From Arsukibacterium sp. MJ3 (GTDB lineage Bacteria; Pseudomonadota; Gammaproteobacteria; Enterobacterales; Alteromonadaceae), in the NCBI RefSeq assembly GCF_000987765.1, contig NZ_LAHP01000002.1:1-64000 (forward strand): a stretch of DNA of 64,000 nt, given 5' to 3'. The position numbers were made by a program, and so were the translations under genes. Shown piece by piece: positions 1 to 7,551 of this stretch. Each line of letters opens with the position of its first letter. Positions within the stretch are counted from its first letter, which is position 1. A model generated the notes under the pieces. The model did not search any database and was not told where the DNA came from. It saw nothing but the letters and a program-made list of their open reading frames with translations.

Positions 1-96
1 AATAGCTTCCATTTCTTCAATCGACACAACAAACACTTCATGTTGATTTGACTTTATTTGTTGCTTTAGCTCTTTCTTTTCCTGATCTGAAAGCAT
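1..96 (-). CDS. Partial cassette-borne small ORF, 3' end outside window
   Basis: An ATG at 96 (minus strand) preceded by a good AAAGGAG ribosome-binding site opens a frame that runs off the left edge (32 codons seen, beginning MLSDQEKKELKQQIKS). The visible part is charged and lysine/glutamate rich, typical of small antitoxin-like or regulatory cassette proteins. I do not recognise a family. Its start lies about 40 bases after the end of the attC site at 137-222, on the same strand, so it is probably the first gene of the next integron cassette. Confidence 0.6.
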   Translation of the reverse strand, partial: MLSDQEKKELKQQIKSNQHEVFVVSIEEMEAI

Positions 97-136
97 TCCA
101 GCTTACTCCTTTGGCGGAAATTGTGATGAGAAATAA

Positions 137-222
137 CGCTTTGCTAAGCGGCTAAGTACACTTTGCTAAAATGCGCGAAGCGCGAGCAAACTGTACGTGT
201 CGGTTGATCAACTTGTTATAGC
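137..222 (-). other. Integron attC recombination site
   Basis: Read on the minus strand, the site begins CTATAACAAG directly at the stop codon of the preceding ORF and ends GCGTTAT. The two halves are imperfect inverted repeats: both arms share ATAAC at the outer end and GTACA plus TTTGCT towards the centre, with mismatches between them and a short GC-rich terminal hairpin (GCGCGAAGCGCG type). The length of about 86 bases, the position immediately after a stop codon, and the start of another ORF just downstream are all as in integron cassette arrays. The core heptamers deviate from the strict RYYYAAC/GTTRRRY consensus, so the call rests on architecture and symmetry. No integrase gene is visible in the window. 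Confidence 0.7.
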
Positions 223-464
223 TATATTTCGCCTCTGCTAAAATCTAGTATTTGTTGTCCAAAAATTTCTACTGCCTTAGATGACATTTGTTCATACAGA
301 CCAGACACCTCAATAAAATCATTTCCTGCATCTGCAGCCTCGTCCTCATCTTCTGATGAAGCGTTTATAGCTTTTAAATGTGCCATTTCTTTATATAGTG
401 ATTCTAGGATATACCTAGTCTCCCAATCATTAAGATTTACATTAATCTCACGAATAATAGTCAT
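222..464 (-). CDS. Putative antitoxin/immunity protein of cassette pair
   Basis: This encodes an 80-residue acidic protein with a run rich in Glu, Asp and Ala around residues 34-50. It is the second gene of a two-gene cassette: its ATG overlaps the TAA of the upstream gene in a TAATG junction at 464, so translation is coupled, and its TAG merges into the attC site. No conserved domain is recognised. Given the toxin-like partner, small size and acidity, an antitoxin or immunity role is inferred and is not shown by sequence alone. Confidence 0.55.
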   Translation of the reverse strand: MTIIREINVNLNDWETRYILESLYKEMAHLKAINASSEDEDEAADAGNDFIEVSGLYEQMSSKAVEIFGQQILDFSRGEI

Positions 465-838
465 TACATTACCTCTTTGTTAAATACTTTTTGACATTTC
501 AAGGCTAATTTAGATAGCAAACCGATAAATTCATCTAATGCCATATTAGAAGTGGGACATACTGCATAATGCCCCGGTCGATCGTTTATTAGTTTTAAAC
601 CGGCTGGCATTTGTATCCCTTTACCAATTTTCCAAACCCAACCTGACATAGGGGTCTTATCCAGACGACTCTTAGTTGATAATGAAATACCTTTCCCATT
701 AGCAATCACAACACATATACCATTTATTTCTGTTGTATTTACATCTTTTGGTCTTCTAACATTTGTTAATCGAGGTCCTGATGAGTTACCCAACCTAAAT
801 AGATCCTCTGGTGCAAAATACAAGTCTTCTTGTTTCAT
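464..838 (-). CDS. Probable Tse2-like ADP-ribosyltransferase-type toxin
   Basis: This 124-residue protein has the pattern I associate with Tse2-family (diphtheria-toxin-like fold) toxins. An N-terminal Arg sits in FRLGNSSGPRL, a VIANGKGISLST segment follows, then a GWVWKI strand, and MPAGLKLINDRPGHYAVCPT precedes a C-terminal helix. Such toxins act in the cytoplasm on NAD-dependent or nucleic-acid targets and need a cognate antitoxin, here the coupled 80-residue gene downstream. It is the first gene of the cassette, starting about 45 bases after the cassette boundary near 882. The family assignment is from memory of the motif pattern. The gene could instead be an uncharacterised cassette protein. 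Confidence 0.5.
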   Translation of the reverse strand: MKQEDLYFAPEDLFRLGNSSGPRLTNVRRPKDVNTTEINGICVVIANGKGISLSTKSRLDKTPMSGWVWKIGKGIQMPAGLKLINDRPGHYAVCPTSNMALDEFIGLLSKLALKCQKVFNKEVM

Positions 839-876
839 AAAATATCCTTATTAAGTACGAATCGTTGATTTATAGC

Positions 877-886
877 TATAACAGCT
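877..886 (-). other. Probable cassette 5' boundary (core site)
   Basis: On the minus strand GCTGTTATAG contains a GTTATAG core-like heptamer, and CTAACAAG lies just upstream. If cleavage occurs after the G at 883, the cassette spans 882-137 (746 bases) and encloses the two coupled ORFs and their attC. No attC-like stem is visible to the right, so this may be a degenerate attI or attC end. Confidence 0.35.
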
Positions 887-1089
887 TGTTAGTTTGGAAT
901 ATCCACACCTTCATACAGTGTAAATTTCATTCTATCTTTTGTAAAAAAAATACATTAACTAATAACCATCGGTAAATCAACTGGGTTTTGTAAGGTGTAT
1001 AGGAACAGTCTGGGGAAAGCGTGGTTTAAACTTGCGATTTGCTTGCTAACAATAAATTCACTAACTGCTATATATTTATACATGTTAAT

Positions 1090-1251
1090 TTATTTTAGTA
1101 CCAGAGAAAATAGGACAGGCACAGCAGAAATGTGTCCATAATTCTCATAAGTTTTGTCTTGGATAAAGATACTTTTAGCTTCCTCACCATTAGGATCAAT
1201 AAACTTATACGGATTATTATTGGCATACGTGGTCAGTTGTGCCTGTCTTTT
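1090..1251 (-). pseudogene. Remnant of Rhs-repeat core protein C-terminal end
   Basis: A minus-strand frame without a start codon encodes TYANNNPYKFIDPNGEE followed by about 27 further residues and a stop. YxxNNPxxFIDPxGxE is the hallmark of the RHS repeat-associated core domain just before its variable C-terminal tail. Only about 50 codons survive and the frame is closed upstream by a TGA at 1252-1254, so this is a fragment, either an orphan tail or a deletion remnant. It is flanked by an inverted decamer (1114-1123 and 1238-1247). Confidence 0.6.
1114..1247. repeat. Inverted GACAGGCACA pair flanking Rhs remnant
   Basis: GACAGGCACA at 1114-1123 is repeated in inverted orientation at 1238-1247. 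The surroundings (AATAGGACAGGCAC and GTGCCTGTCTTTTTCACGCG) resemble the terminal/REP-like sequences often found next to REP-associated tyrosine transposases, but no transposase is present. Association with such an element is inference. Confidence 0.35.
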
Positions 1252-1335
1252 TCACGCGCTTCAATTAATGTTAAACGGTGACTCATTGAATAATACAGCC
1301 TGAGAATCTGTTTACTGAAAAGGTAATCGCGGCTC

Positions 1336-1364
1336 TTGACTTTTTAACTGATACGACCGACTAT
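1336..1364 (+). promoter_or_regulatory. Putative sigma-70 promoter of HTH-NTase operon
   Basis: TTGACT at 1336-1341 is a near-consensus -35 box. With a 17-base spacer the -10 would be GACTAT (1359-1364), a weak match that lies inside the left arm of the palindrome. This fits repression by a protein bound to the palindrome. Confidence 0.4.
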
Positions 1365-1398
1365 CGTCCCGTGTCCTAGGACGCGGGACGATAGTCGG
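1357..1398. promoter_or_regulatory. 42-bp near-perfect palindrome, probable operator
   Basis: The left half (1357-1377) starts CCGACTATCGTCCCG and the right half (1378-1398) is its reverse complement with one mismatch (T1372 against G1383, a U-G pair in RNA). The centre is CCTAGG. The palindrome overlaps the predicted -10 region and ends against the GGGAGG ribosome-binding site (1397-1402) of the gene at 1408. It is best read as the autoregulatory operator of the winged-helix partner. If transcribed it could also fold and mask the ribosome-binding site. Confidence 0.6.
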
Positions 1399-1407
1399 GA
1401 GGTAAAA

Positions 1408-2046
1408 ATGAAAAGTCAAGATATCGTCGTACTCTTTAAAATAGAGTCGCTCACACAGCGCTGGATCAATCCTAATAGGTACGACGCAGAGTTACTTGTC
1501 CCGCATTCTTCAGCAATCGATTGGCTGGGAGAGGATCTTATTCATAAGGATGCGCCATCGGCTGCCTTTACTGAAAGCCTATTTTCTGTAAGAGCCTTAG
1601 AGCAGGAAACAGGGATTAGTAAATCTCAAGTTAGCTTAAGTCTGAAACGAATGTTTGACGTAGGCCTAGCAAAAGCAGACCGTAAAACAGGCTTACCAAA
1701 AGCCAACACTCGGGCGCTATTAGAATTCATTGCGTATGGCATTCAATACGTATTCCCAGCAAAGGAAGGAGAAGTGACGCGTGGGATCTCCACGTCAATT
1801 GCTGCGCCTGTTCTACAAGGTAAGTTAATGACATCCGGTGAGCTTGCTCCCATATGGCCCTATTTCAAGGGACAAATCAAAGGGGTTGCAGTTCAGCCTC
1901 TGCACGAAAATATCTTTGCTGCTATCCGAACAGATGACTTAAGTTACGCGCTGTTGGCGCTGACAGACGCTGTTCGGATAGGGCATTCCCGAGAGCGCGG
2001 CATTGCTATCGATCTGATGCGTAAATTATTACGAGTTCACTCATGA
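1408..2046 (+). CDS. Winged-helix (MarR-like) regulator of a toxin-antitoxin-like pair
   Basis: This 212-residue protein has a central helix-turn-helix (roughly residues 50-85), including SVRALEQETGISKSQVSLSLKRM and DVGLAKADRKTGLPKANT, in the style of MarR/ArsR winged helices. It starts at an ATG 6 bases after a GGGAGG site that abuts the 42-bp palindrome. The downstream nucleotidyltransferase overlaps it by 4 bases (ATGA). In AbiE and MenAT-type systems an HTH antitoxin is paired with an NTase toxin and represses its own promoter through inverted repeats. That role is inferred here from context. Specific family membership is unsure. Confidence 0.6.
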   Translation: MKSQDIVVLFKIESLTQRWINPNRYDAELLVPHSSAIDWLGEDLIHKDAPSAAFTESLFSVRALEQETGISKSQVSLSLKRMFDVGLAKADRKTGLPKANTRALLEFIAYGIQYVFPAKEGEVTRGISTSIAAPVLQGKLMTSGELAPIWPYFKGQIKGVAVQPLHENIFAAIRTDDLSYALLALTDAVRIGHSRERGIAIDLMRKLLRVHS

Positions 2047-2726
2047 GCAAAATCAATTTTCAAAAAGATATGTTAATCCAAGTGGCCTCGGCTCTGAATG
2101 AATTGCTGCCACAAGTCGTGTTTATCGGTGGGTGTACCACCGGACTGTTTTTAACCGATGATTTCACCAAAGAGCAGGTAAGGTATACCGATGATGTTGA
2201 CTTAATTGTCCATGTCGGCAGTTATTTTGACTGGACTCAACTTGCTGAGCGTTTAAGACAACTTGGCTTTCGTGAGTCAATGGACGAGGAAGTCATTTGC
2301 ACGATGATGTTAGGACAGCTTAAAGTTGACTTTATGCCAGACAATGCCGACATTCTGGGGTTTAGTAATCGTTGGTATCGTGATGCGATGACGACCGCTC
2401 GTGATTTTGCGCTGACTGAAGCGCTAACCATCAAACTCGTCGAGCCGGTTTATTTTGTGGCCACCAAGCTTGAAGCGTATTTGGGACGGGGAAACGGTGA
2501 TGCGTTGTCAAGTCATGATATTGAAGACTTAATTAATATCTTTGATGGGCGTGAGGAAATCGTTGTAGAGATCAACGCCGTTGACGGGGAACTTAGAGCA
2601 TTTATTCGTGTTCAGCTTCAAGCGCTGCTTGATGATGCTAATTTTGAGTATGCCATACAAAGTGCCACAGGGAATAATGGGCAACGGGAATCACTCATTT
2701 TTGAGCGCATCGAGGCCTGTCTCTGA
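2043..2726 (+). CDS. Nucleotidyltransferase, AbiEii/AbiGii toxin-like
   Basis: This 227-residue protein has the polymerase-beta-like nucleotidyltransferase signature: FIGG at residues 27-30, the metal-binding pair in TDDVDLIV (D51 and D53), and a third acidic strand KVDFM (D96). It is followed by a helical region with a Lys/Glu-rich segment (TKLEAYLGRGNGDALSSHDIEDL) typical of AbiEii-like and DUF6036-like NTases. Proteins of this kind are the toxic half of type IV-like abortive-infection modules and modify tRNA or proteins. The start overlaps the HTH gene by four bases, so the two are coupled. The substrate cannot be deduced from sequence. Confidence 0.7.
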   Translation: MSKINFQKDMLIQVASALNELLPQVVFIGGCTTGLFLTDDFTKEQVRYTDDVDLIVHVGSYFDWTQLAERLRQLGFRESMDEEVICTMMLGQLKVDFMPDNADILGFSNRWYRDAMTTARDFALTEALTIKLVEPVYFVATKLEAYLGRGNGDALSSHDIEDLINIFDGREEIVVEINAVDGELRAFIRVQLQALLDDANFEYAIQSATGNNGQRESLIFERIEACL

Positions 2727-3373
2727 ATGCCACAGGCACAGCTCGGACTGAAGGCTTTATCGCGTTACCGGGAACGGCTAAACAGCATTATGACGACGCG
2801 ACGGTGATCTTTCGTTTTAAAGATCTCCTGTTGCTGGCAATGTTTGATATCTCAACGTCACGGCCTTTGCCAAAAGATATCCTATTAACGACGTTTAAGG
2901 CCTCAATGGATGATGCGATATCACGCTCTGATTTGTCGATAGAGCCAGACTCGCTATTGAACATGCTGCAATGCTTTGTTGCACAGCTCAATGATCAGCT
3001 GCACGGGGGATGTACCAGTATCACCGTGGCGTTTATCGATACGCACCGGGTTTGGGGGTATTGTGCCGGCGATGTGAGAATGGGCTATGTGCGAACAGGT
3101 TCTCTTAATTGGCTCACGCCCGTGCATACCGCTGCGAATGTCTTTGTGCCATTTACAGACGAGCTCAAATCGTCTCCTAACCGCCATTTGTTGACGCGTT
3201 CATTACGGCCTCACCGGTGTTTTGAACCAGAGTATTTTGAATTCGATCTAAGTGATGATAGCTAGGTTGTTTGCGCTACCGATGGATTCTGGTGCGATCT
3301 GCTCTGGGGCAATGTCCAGAGCCTGATATGTGTACCATCTCAACGTCCTATCGATGATTGCACGTGTCTGTGA
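2723..3373 (+). pseudogene. PP2C-like phosphatase interrupted by an amber codon
   Basis: The frame starting at or before GTG 2804 reads as a PP2C-family phosphatase: PGTAKQHYDDATVIF (metal Asp region), LLAMFD, GGCTSITVAFI, GYCAGDVRMGYV, LTPVHTAAN, LLTRSLRPH, then DLSDDS. A TAG at 3263-3265 stops it. Reading continues in the same frame for 35 codons with VVCATDGFW, which is the expected DDxLVLxSDGxW block, to TGA at 3371. So one nonsense mutation splits the gene. The coding-like frame extends upstream to about 2705 without an ATG, so the true start is unclear (CTG 2723, or GTG 2804 for a shorter product). The gene directly follows the NTase and may belong to the same operon. Confidence 0.65.
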
Positions 3374-3749
3374 TTTAACACTCAAACTTTTCTAGCAAAA
3401 TCAGGTTTCAGATTTGAGCATGAAAAACTGCTTTTTATGACACAGTACGAAACAATTGATATCCGCTTTCCTCTCTGAAAAAGGAGGCTTCAGCCAATCT
3501 ACGACTTGCCAGTTTAAAAGGGATAATCCAAGACGGCCATAAATAGACCTGCGCAGTGGTCTATTAGTGCACGAATTGCGGACACCCAACGATTTCGCAG
3601 CTATTTCAAAAATGTGGGTGGCCTGTTTTTCCCGATGAGCGTGCCACGCAAACAGCACAAAGCACATATAAATGAAAATTATCTTGAGCAGGTTTTACTG
3701 GCCGGTTTAAGCTTGGATGAAAAGTGAGCACTAACGCTCTTGCCCTGGG
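3374..3749. other. Intergenic stretch with an inverted repeat, no convincing gene
   Basis: About 375 bases lie between two decayed genes. The clearest element is AATAGACC (3542-3549) and its inverse GGTCTATT (3558-3565), an 8-bp stem with an 8-base loop. An open frame of 88 codons exists on the minus strand (3401-3667), but its translation is rich in Cys, Trp and Lys with no recognisable domain and no convincing ribosome-binding site, so I do not call it. The stretch may be mobile-element debris. Confidence 0.35.
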
Positions 3750-4127
3750 ATGCAAGGCCTGACCCAAATCATTTCTTCTTTAGATTTGTTTATAGCCTCT
3801 TTACTATTTGGGCTGGCGTATATAAAAACTCAGAGCCTAGCCTTGCCTATAGGGCTACACATTGGTTGGAATTGGTTTCAAGGTAATATTTTAGGTTTTA
3901 ATGTAAGCGGCCATCAAGCAAATGGCTTGTTAAGCCCAGTTTTTAACGATACTCCGCTGTGGTTAACTGGCGGAGAATTTGGCCCTGAAGCCAGCATATT
4001 TTCTGTTTTAGTCGGCGTTGTTGCCCTAACGCTGTTGTATTGTTACAAAGGCAATCATCAAACTGAAGCAAAACTCAACACACCAGATACACAAGAAGCA
4101 AAAGCCCATGTTGCCCAAAGCAACTAA
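3750..4127 (+). pseudogene. C-terminal remnant of a CPBP intramembrane protease
   Basis: The 125-residue frame contains FGLAYIKTQSLALPIGLHIGWN followed by FQGNILGFNVSG. This matches the second half of CPBP (CAAX-type/Abi) membrane proteases, including the His of the GLHxGWN motif. The N-terminal half with the EExxxR catalytic motif and the first membrane helices is absent, and no good ribosome-binding site precedes the ATG. Full-length proteins are around 250-300 residues. This is therefore a truncated, probably non-functional gene. It is followed by a strong terminator. Confidence 0.65.
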
Positions 4128-4140
4128 TCACTAAAACAAA

Positions 4141-4164
4141 ACCCGCCAAAAGGCGGGTTTTTTT
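4141..4164 (+). terminator. Rho-independent terminator
   Basis: ACCCGCC-AAAA-GGCGGGT forms a 7-bp GC-rich stem followed by TTTTTT. It lies 13 bases after the CPBP remnant stop and marks the end of the accessory zone. Confidence 0.85.
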
Positions 4165-4332
4165 ATAAGTTAACGGTAACGCAAAATTAATAGTACTGAG
4201 TAAAAGCGGCAAGGCTTATGGATTGGCTCCCAAAAGGGAGCATAAGATCATAGACTGATAGGGTCGTCAAATTTTATTGAATGTGCTCATAAAACGATCG
4301 CGATTTCGCCCTGCCCTTAAGGGCCTTATTAC

Positions 4333-6009
4333 TTAAATTTTATCCGTTACCGCTCCGGTAGAGGCAGAACTGACGGTTTTAGCATACTTGGCTAACAAAC
4401 CACGGGTATATTTAGGGGCGGGCATTTGCCAGTTGCTTCTTCGTTTGGCCATTTCTTCAGCACTGACATGCAAGGTCATTTCGCGAGTTTGCGCGTCGAT
4501 GGTAATGCTATCGCCATTTTCTACCAAGCCAATGGGGCCACCTTCATGCGCCTCTGGCGTAATATGACCTACCACAAAACCTCTGCTGCCGCCCGAAAAC
4601 CGGCCGTCGGTGATAAGCGCCACATCGTTGCCTAAGCCTTTACCCATAATAGCCGACGTAGGGCTTAGCATTTCACGCATGCCTGGGCCGCCCCTGGGGC
4701 CTTCGTAGCGAATAACCACCACGTCACCGGCGACTACTTGGCCTTCGATAATTGCGGCGTAGCCTTGCTCTTCTGAGTCAAACACTTTAGCCGTGCCGGT
4801 AAAGCTTAGGCCCTCTTTACCTGTAATTTTAGACACCGCGCCTTCAGGGGCTAAATTGCCATGTAAGATAACCAGGTGACTGTCTTTTTTGATCGGTTTA
4901 TCCAAAGGTAAAATAATGCTCTGGCCTGCCGGATAATCGACGACGTTGGCTAAGTTTTCGGCCATGGTTTTACCGGTTACGGTCATGCAGTCGCCATGCA
5001 GCATGCCGGCGTTAAGCAGTCGCTTCATTAGCGGTTGTATGCCACCAATGGCAATTAACTCCGACATCAAATATTGGCCACTTGGCCGCAAGTCGGCAAT
5101 AACCGGGGTTTTGTCACCAATGCGCACAAAATCATCTAAGGTCACTTTTACGCCGATGGTGTCGGCCATAGCAATTAAATGCAGTACGGCATTAGTAGAG
5201 CCACCAAGAGTAATGATTAGCGTAATGGCATTCTCAAAGGCCTTTTTGGTCATAATGTCGGAGGGTTTAATGTCATGCTCAAGCAAATGCACAATGGCTT
5301 GCCCGGCGTTAATGCAATCTTGTATTTTTTGCGCTGACACCGCATTTTGGGCCGAGCTATTGGGTAGGCTCATGCCTAAGGCTTCAATGGCTGAGGCCAG
5401 GGTATTTGCCGTGTACATTCCGCCGCAAGAGCCCGGGCCGGGTATCGCGGTTTTTTCAATATGATCTAACTGGGTAATAGGAATATCGCCGCTGGCATAA
5501 CGGCCCACTGCTTCGAATACTGAAACTATGTCGGTGTGGTTTTCACCCGGTAAAATAGTACCGCCATACACAAAAATAGACGGCCTGTTTAGGCGCGCCA
5601 GGCCCATTAAACAGCCCGGCATATTTTTATCGCAACCGCCTATAGCAATAATGGCGTCGTGTCCCATGCAAGCCGAAACCGCCTCAATGGAATCACAAAT
5701 AACTTCACGCGATACCAAGGAGTACTTCATGCCTTCGGTACCCATCGAAATACCATCAGAGATGGTAATTGTATTATAAATAACACTTTTTGCACCGGCG
5801 CTATCTACGCCCTGACCTACGGCTTCAGCAAGTTTATTAATATGCATGTTGCAGGGCGTTACCATAGACCAGGTTGAGGCAATGCCAACTTGTGATTTTT
5901 TAAAATCGGCATCATCAAAGCCAACGGCTCTTAACATGGAACGGCTGGGTGCCTGAGCGTTGCCATCTACTATTTTGTGTGAATATTTACGCGGTTTATC
6001 GTTATTCAT
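4333..6009 (-). CDS. ilvD: Dihydroxy-acid dehydratase
   Basis: The product converts 2,3-dihydroxy-isovalerate or 2,3-dihydroxy-3-methylvalerate to the 2-oxo acids in branched-chain amino acid synthesis. At 558 residues it is the shorter IlvD form. The three cluster-binding cysteines are present in TPCN (C53), GGCDKN (C126, followed by the metal-ligand Lys K128) and GSCGGMYT (C195), and the GRFSGG motif carrying the catalytic Ser is near the C-terminus. It is a single gene transcribed leftwards, away from the leu operon. Its upstream region holds an inverted repeat at 6057-6076. The ribosome-binding site is weak (GAGC 9 bases before ATG). Confidence 0.97.
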   Translation of the reverse strand: MNNDKPRKYSHKIVDGNAQAPSRSMLRAVGFDDADFKKSQVGIASTWSMVTPCNMHINKLAEAVGQGVDSAGAKSVIYNTITISDGISMGTEGMKYSLVSREVICDSIEAVSACMGHDAIIAIGGCDKNMPGCLMGLARLNRPSIFVYGGTILPGENHTDIVSVFEAVGRYASGDIPITQLDHIEKTAIPGPGSCGGMYTANTLASAIEALGMSLPNSSAQNAVSAQKIQDCINAGQAIVHLLEHDIKPSDIMTKKAFENAITLIITLGGSTNAVLHLIAMADTIGVKVTLDDFVRIGDKTPVIADLRPSGQYLMSELIAIGGIQPLMKRLLNAGMLHGDCMTVTGKTMAENLANVVDYPAGQSIILPLDKPIKKDSHLVILHGNLAPEGAVSKITGKEGLSFTGTAKVFDSEEQGYAAIIEGQVVAGDVVVIRYEGPRGGPGMREMLSPTSAIMGKGLGNDVALITDGRFSGGSRGFVVGHITPEAHEGGPIGLVENGDSITIDAQTREMTLHVSAEEMAKRRSNWQMPAPKYTRGLLAKYAKTVSSASTGAVTDKI

Positions 6010-6056
6010 AGTGTTTGCTCATTGCTTATATTTATGATGCCGGTTAATAGCGTATG

Positions 6057-6076
6057 GTTAAGTGTACATACTTAAC
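6057..6076. promoter_or_regulatory. Inverted repeat upstream of ilvD
   Basis: GTTAAGT-N6-ACTTAAC is a perfect 7-bp inverted repeat about 50 bases upstream of the ilvD start. It is a plausible operator. The binding protein is unknown. Confidence 0.35.
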
Positions 6077-6291
6077 ATAAATTCGCTAACGTAATAAACG
6101 CACTATAGAATTACGAGGCTAAATAAACAATCTACGTTGGTAAATTTATAGCCCCTACAGGTCAGAGATCAGCCACTTTTTGGCTCTGCTAGGTGAGGCT
6201 GTTGTGTGGCGGGAAATAACCTTCGGTAGCGCTGAAATTCGCGTATTTTTGCATTACACTAGGCAGCATAACTCCCTGACGGAAACCGCTG

Positions 6292-7518
6292 GTGTACACT
6301 GCTGATTTTAATCATAAACGTAAATTTATTGTCAAACTGGGCAAGATGCTACATAAGTACGGCACGCCGGCTTATCGGCTGGAAGCACATCTGACCGAGC
6401 TAACCTCACATCTGGGTTTAAAGGGCTCTTTTATTATTTCACCTACTTCAATGACTTTTGTGATTTGGACCGAAGGTCATGATCAGGAATATACCCACGC
6501 CTCACGAGTAAACCCCGGCGATTTGGATTTAGGTGCGCTGTCGCGTACCGACGAATTGGTTGATCAGGTATTGCAGGAGCAGGTTAGCATACATGAAGCC
6601 GACGCACTGCTTGATGCTATTGACGCCCGGCCAAGCTCGTATAGCAAACTGGCGACAGCAGTAGCCATGATGGCTTCCGGCGGTGCTTTCTCTATGCTAA
6701 TGGCTACCAGTTGGAATGACGTGATCTGGTCATCATTGTTGTCGTTGCTGGTGTATTGTTTTGTGTTATGGGCCGCCCGTTCGCCACGTATCGCCAATAT
6801 GCTAGAGCCTTTAGTGGCGCTGGTGGCGGCTATTGCGGCTTGTGCCATTAGCCGTTATATCGACCCCGGCATTAATATCCGGCTGACGGTATTATCCGCC
6901 ATTATTTCCTTTATTCCCGGCCTTGCACTCACCATTGGTTTTGCCGAGCTGGCAGCCCGCCATCTGGTTTCAGGCAATGCCCGCATTATGGATGCGCTGA
7001 TGATGTTGTTTAAGCTGTACTTCGGGGCGTTTTTGGGTATTGCTATTGGTTTTACGCTGTTTGGTATGGTCGACTTTATTAAACCTGAGCCTATTTCGCG
7101 CCATTTTGCCTGGTTGGCAGTGGGTATTTTGGTTAGCTCACTGATTGTGCTGTTTAAAAGCCGTGGTAAATATACGCTGTGGTCATTGGCCGCCGGTTTT
7201 ATTGCTTATGGTGTCAGCATTACTGGTGCCAGTCTGTTTGACTATACCATTGGTGCCTTTCTGGGCGCGTTTGCTGTGGGCATTTACAGTAACCTGTTTA
7301 CCCGGTTGGCCAAGGCGCCGGCGGTTATTGTCGCTATGCATGGCTTAATAGTACTGGTGCCCGGCAGTAAAACCTATATTGGCTTAAATTCGCTGATTTC
7401 CGGCCAGGATTTTGTGGTGTCTGACCGGGTTGGCCAGCAAACCTTTCTGATCTTAATGGCGCTGGTTGGTGGGCTTATTTTTGCTAATGTTGCGCTACCA
7501 CCGAAGAAAAGCTTGTAG
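6292..7518 (+). CDS. ThrE-type threonine/serine exporter family membrane protein
   Basis: This 408-residue protein carries an N-terminal cytoplasmic domain (KLGKMLHKYGTPAYRLEAHL and SFIISPTSMTFVIW) typical of the ThrE N-terminal domain. About ten hydrophobic segments follow, and the C-terminal half matches the second ThrE domain (LVPGSKTYIGLNSL). It is thus a fused YjjP-YjjB architecture. These proteins export threonine or serine across the inner membrane by proton motive force in characterised relatives. The start is GTG at 6292 with a weak GACGGAAA upstream. It is divergent from ilvD, so the two share the 280-base intergenic region. Confidence 0.85.
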   Translation: MYTADFNHKRKFIVKLGKMLHKYGTPAYRLEAHLTELTSHLGLKGSFIISPTSMTFVIWTEGHDQEYTHASRVNPGDLDLGALSRTDELVDQVLQEQVSIHEADALLDAIDARPSSYSKLATAVAMMASGGAFSMLMATSWNDVIWSSLLSLLVYCFVLWAARSPRIANMLEPLVALVAAIAACAISRYIDPGINIRLTVLSAIISFIPGLALTIGFAELAARHLVSGNARIMDALMMLFKLYFGAFLGIAIGFTLFGMVDFIKPEPISRHFAWLAVGILVSSLIVLFKSRGKYTLWSLAAGFIAYGVSITGASLFDYTIGAFLGAFAVGIYSNLFTRLAKAPAVIVAMHGLIVLVPGSKTYIGLNSLISGQDFVVSDRVGQQTFLILMALVGGLIFANVALPPKKSL

Positions 7519-7551
7519 TCTGCTACGTTCATATCATGGAACATTATAATC

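Noticed and set aside
883-1089. attI site or decayed integrase
   Set aside because: I could not see integrase motifs or a second attC-like stem. Only a core-like heptamer supports a boundary.
3401-3667. 88-codon minus-strand frame as a gene
   Set aside because: No ribosome-binding site and no recognisable domain. It lies between two decayed genes and overlaps an inverted repeat, so the frame is not supported.
4946-5464. Plus-strand 172-codon frame inside ilvD
   Set aside because: It is antisense to a fully conserved enzyme, with composition typical of a shadow frame.
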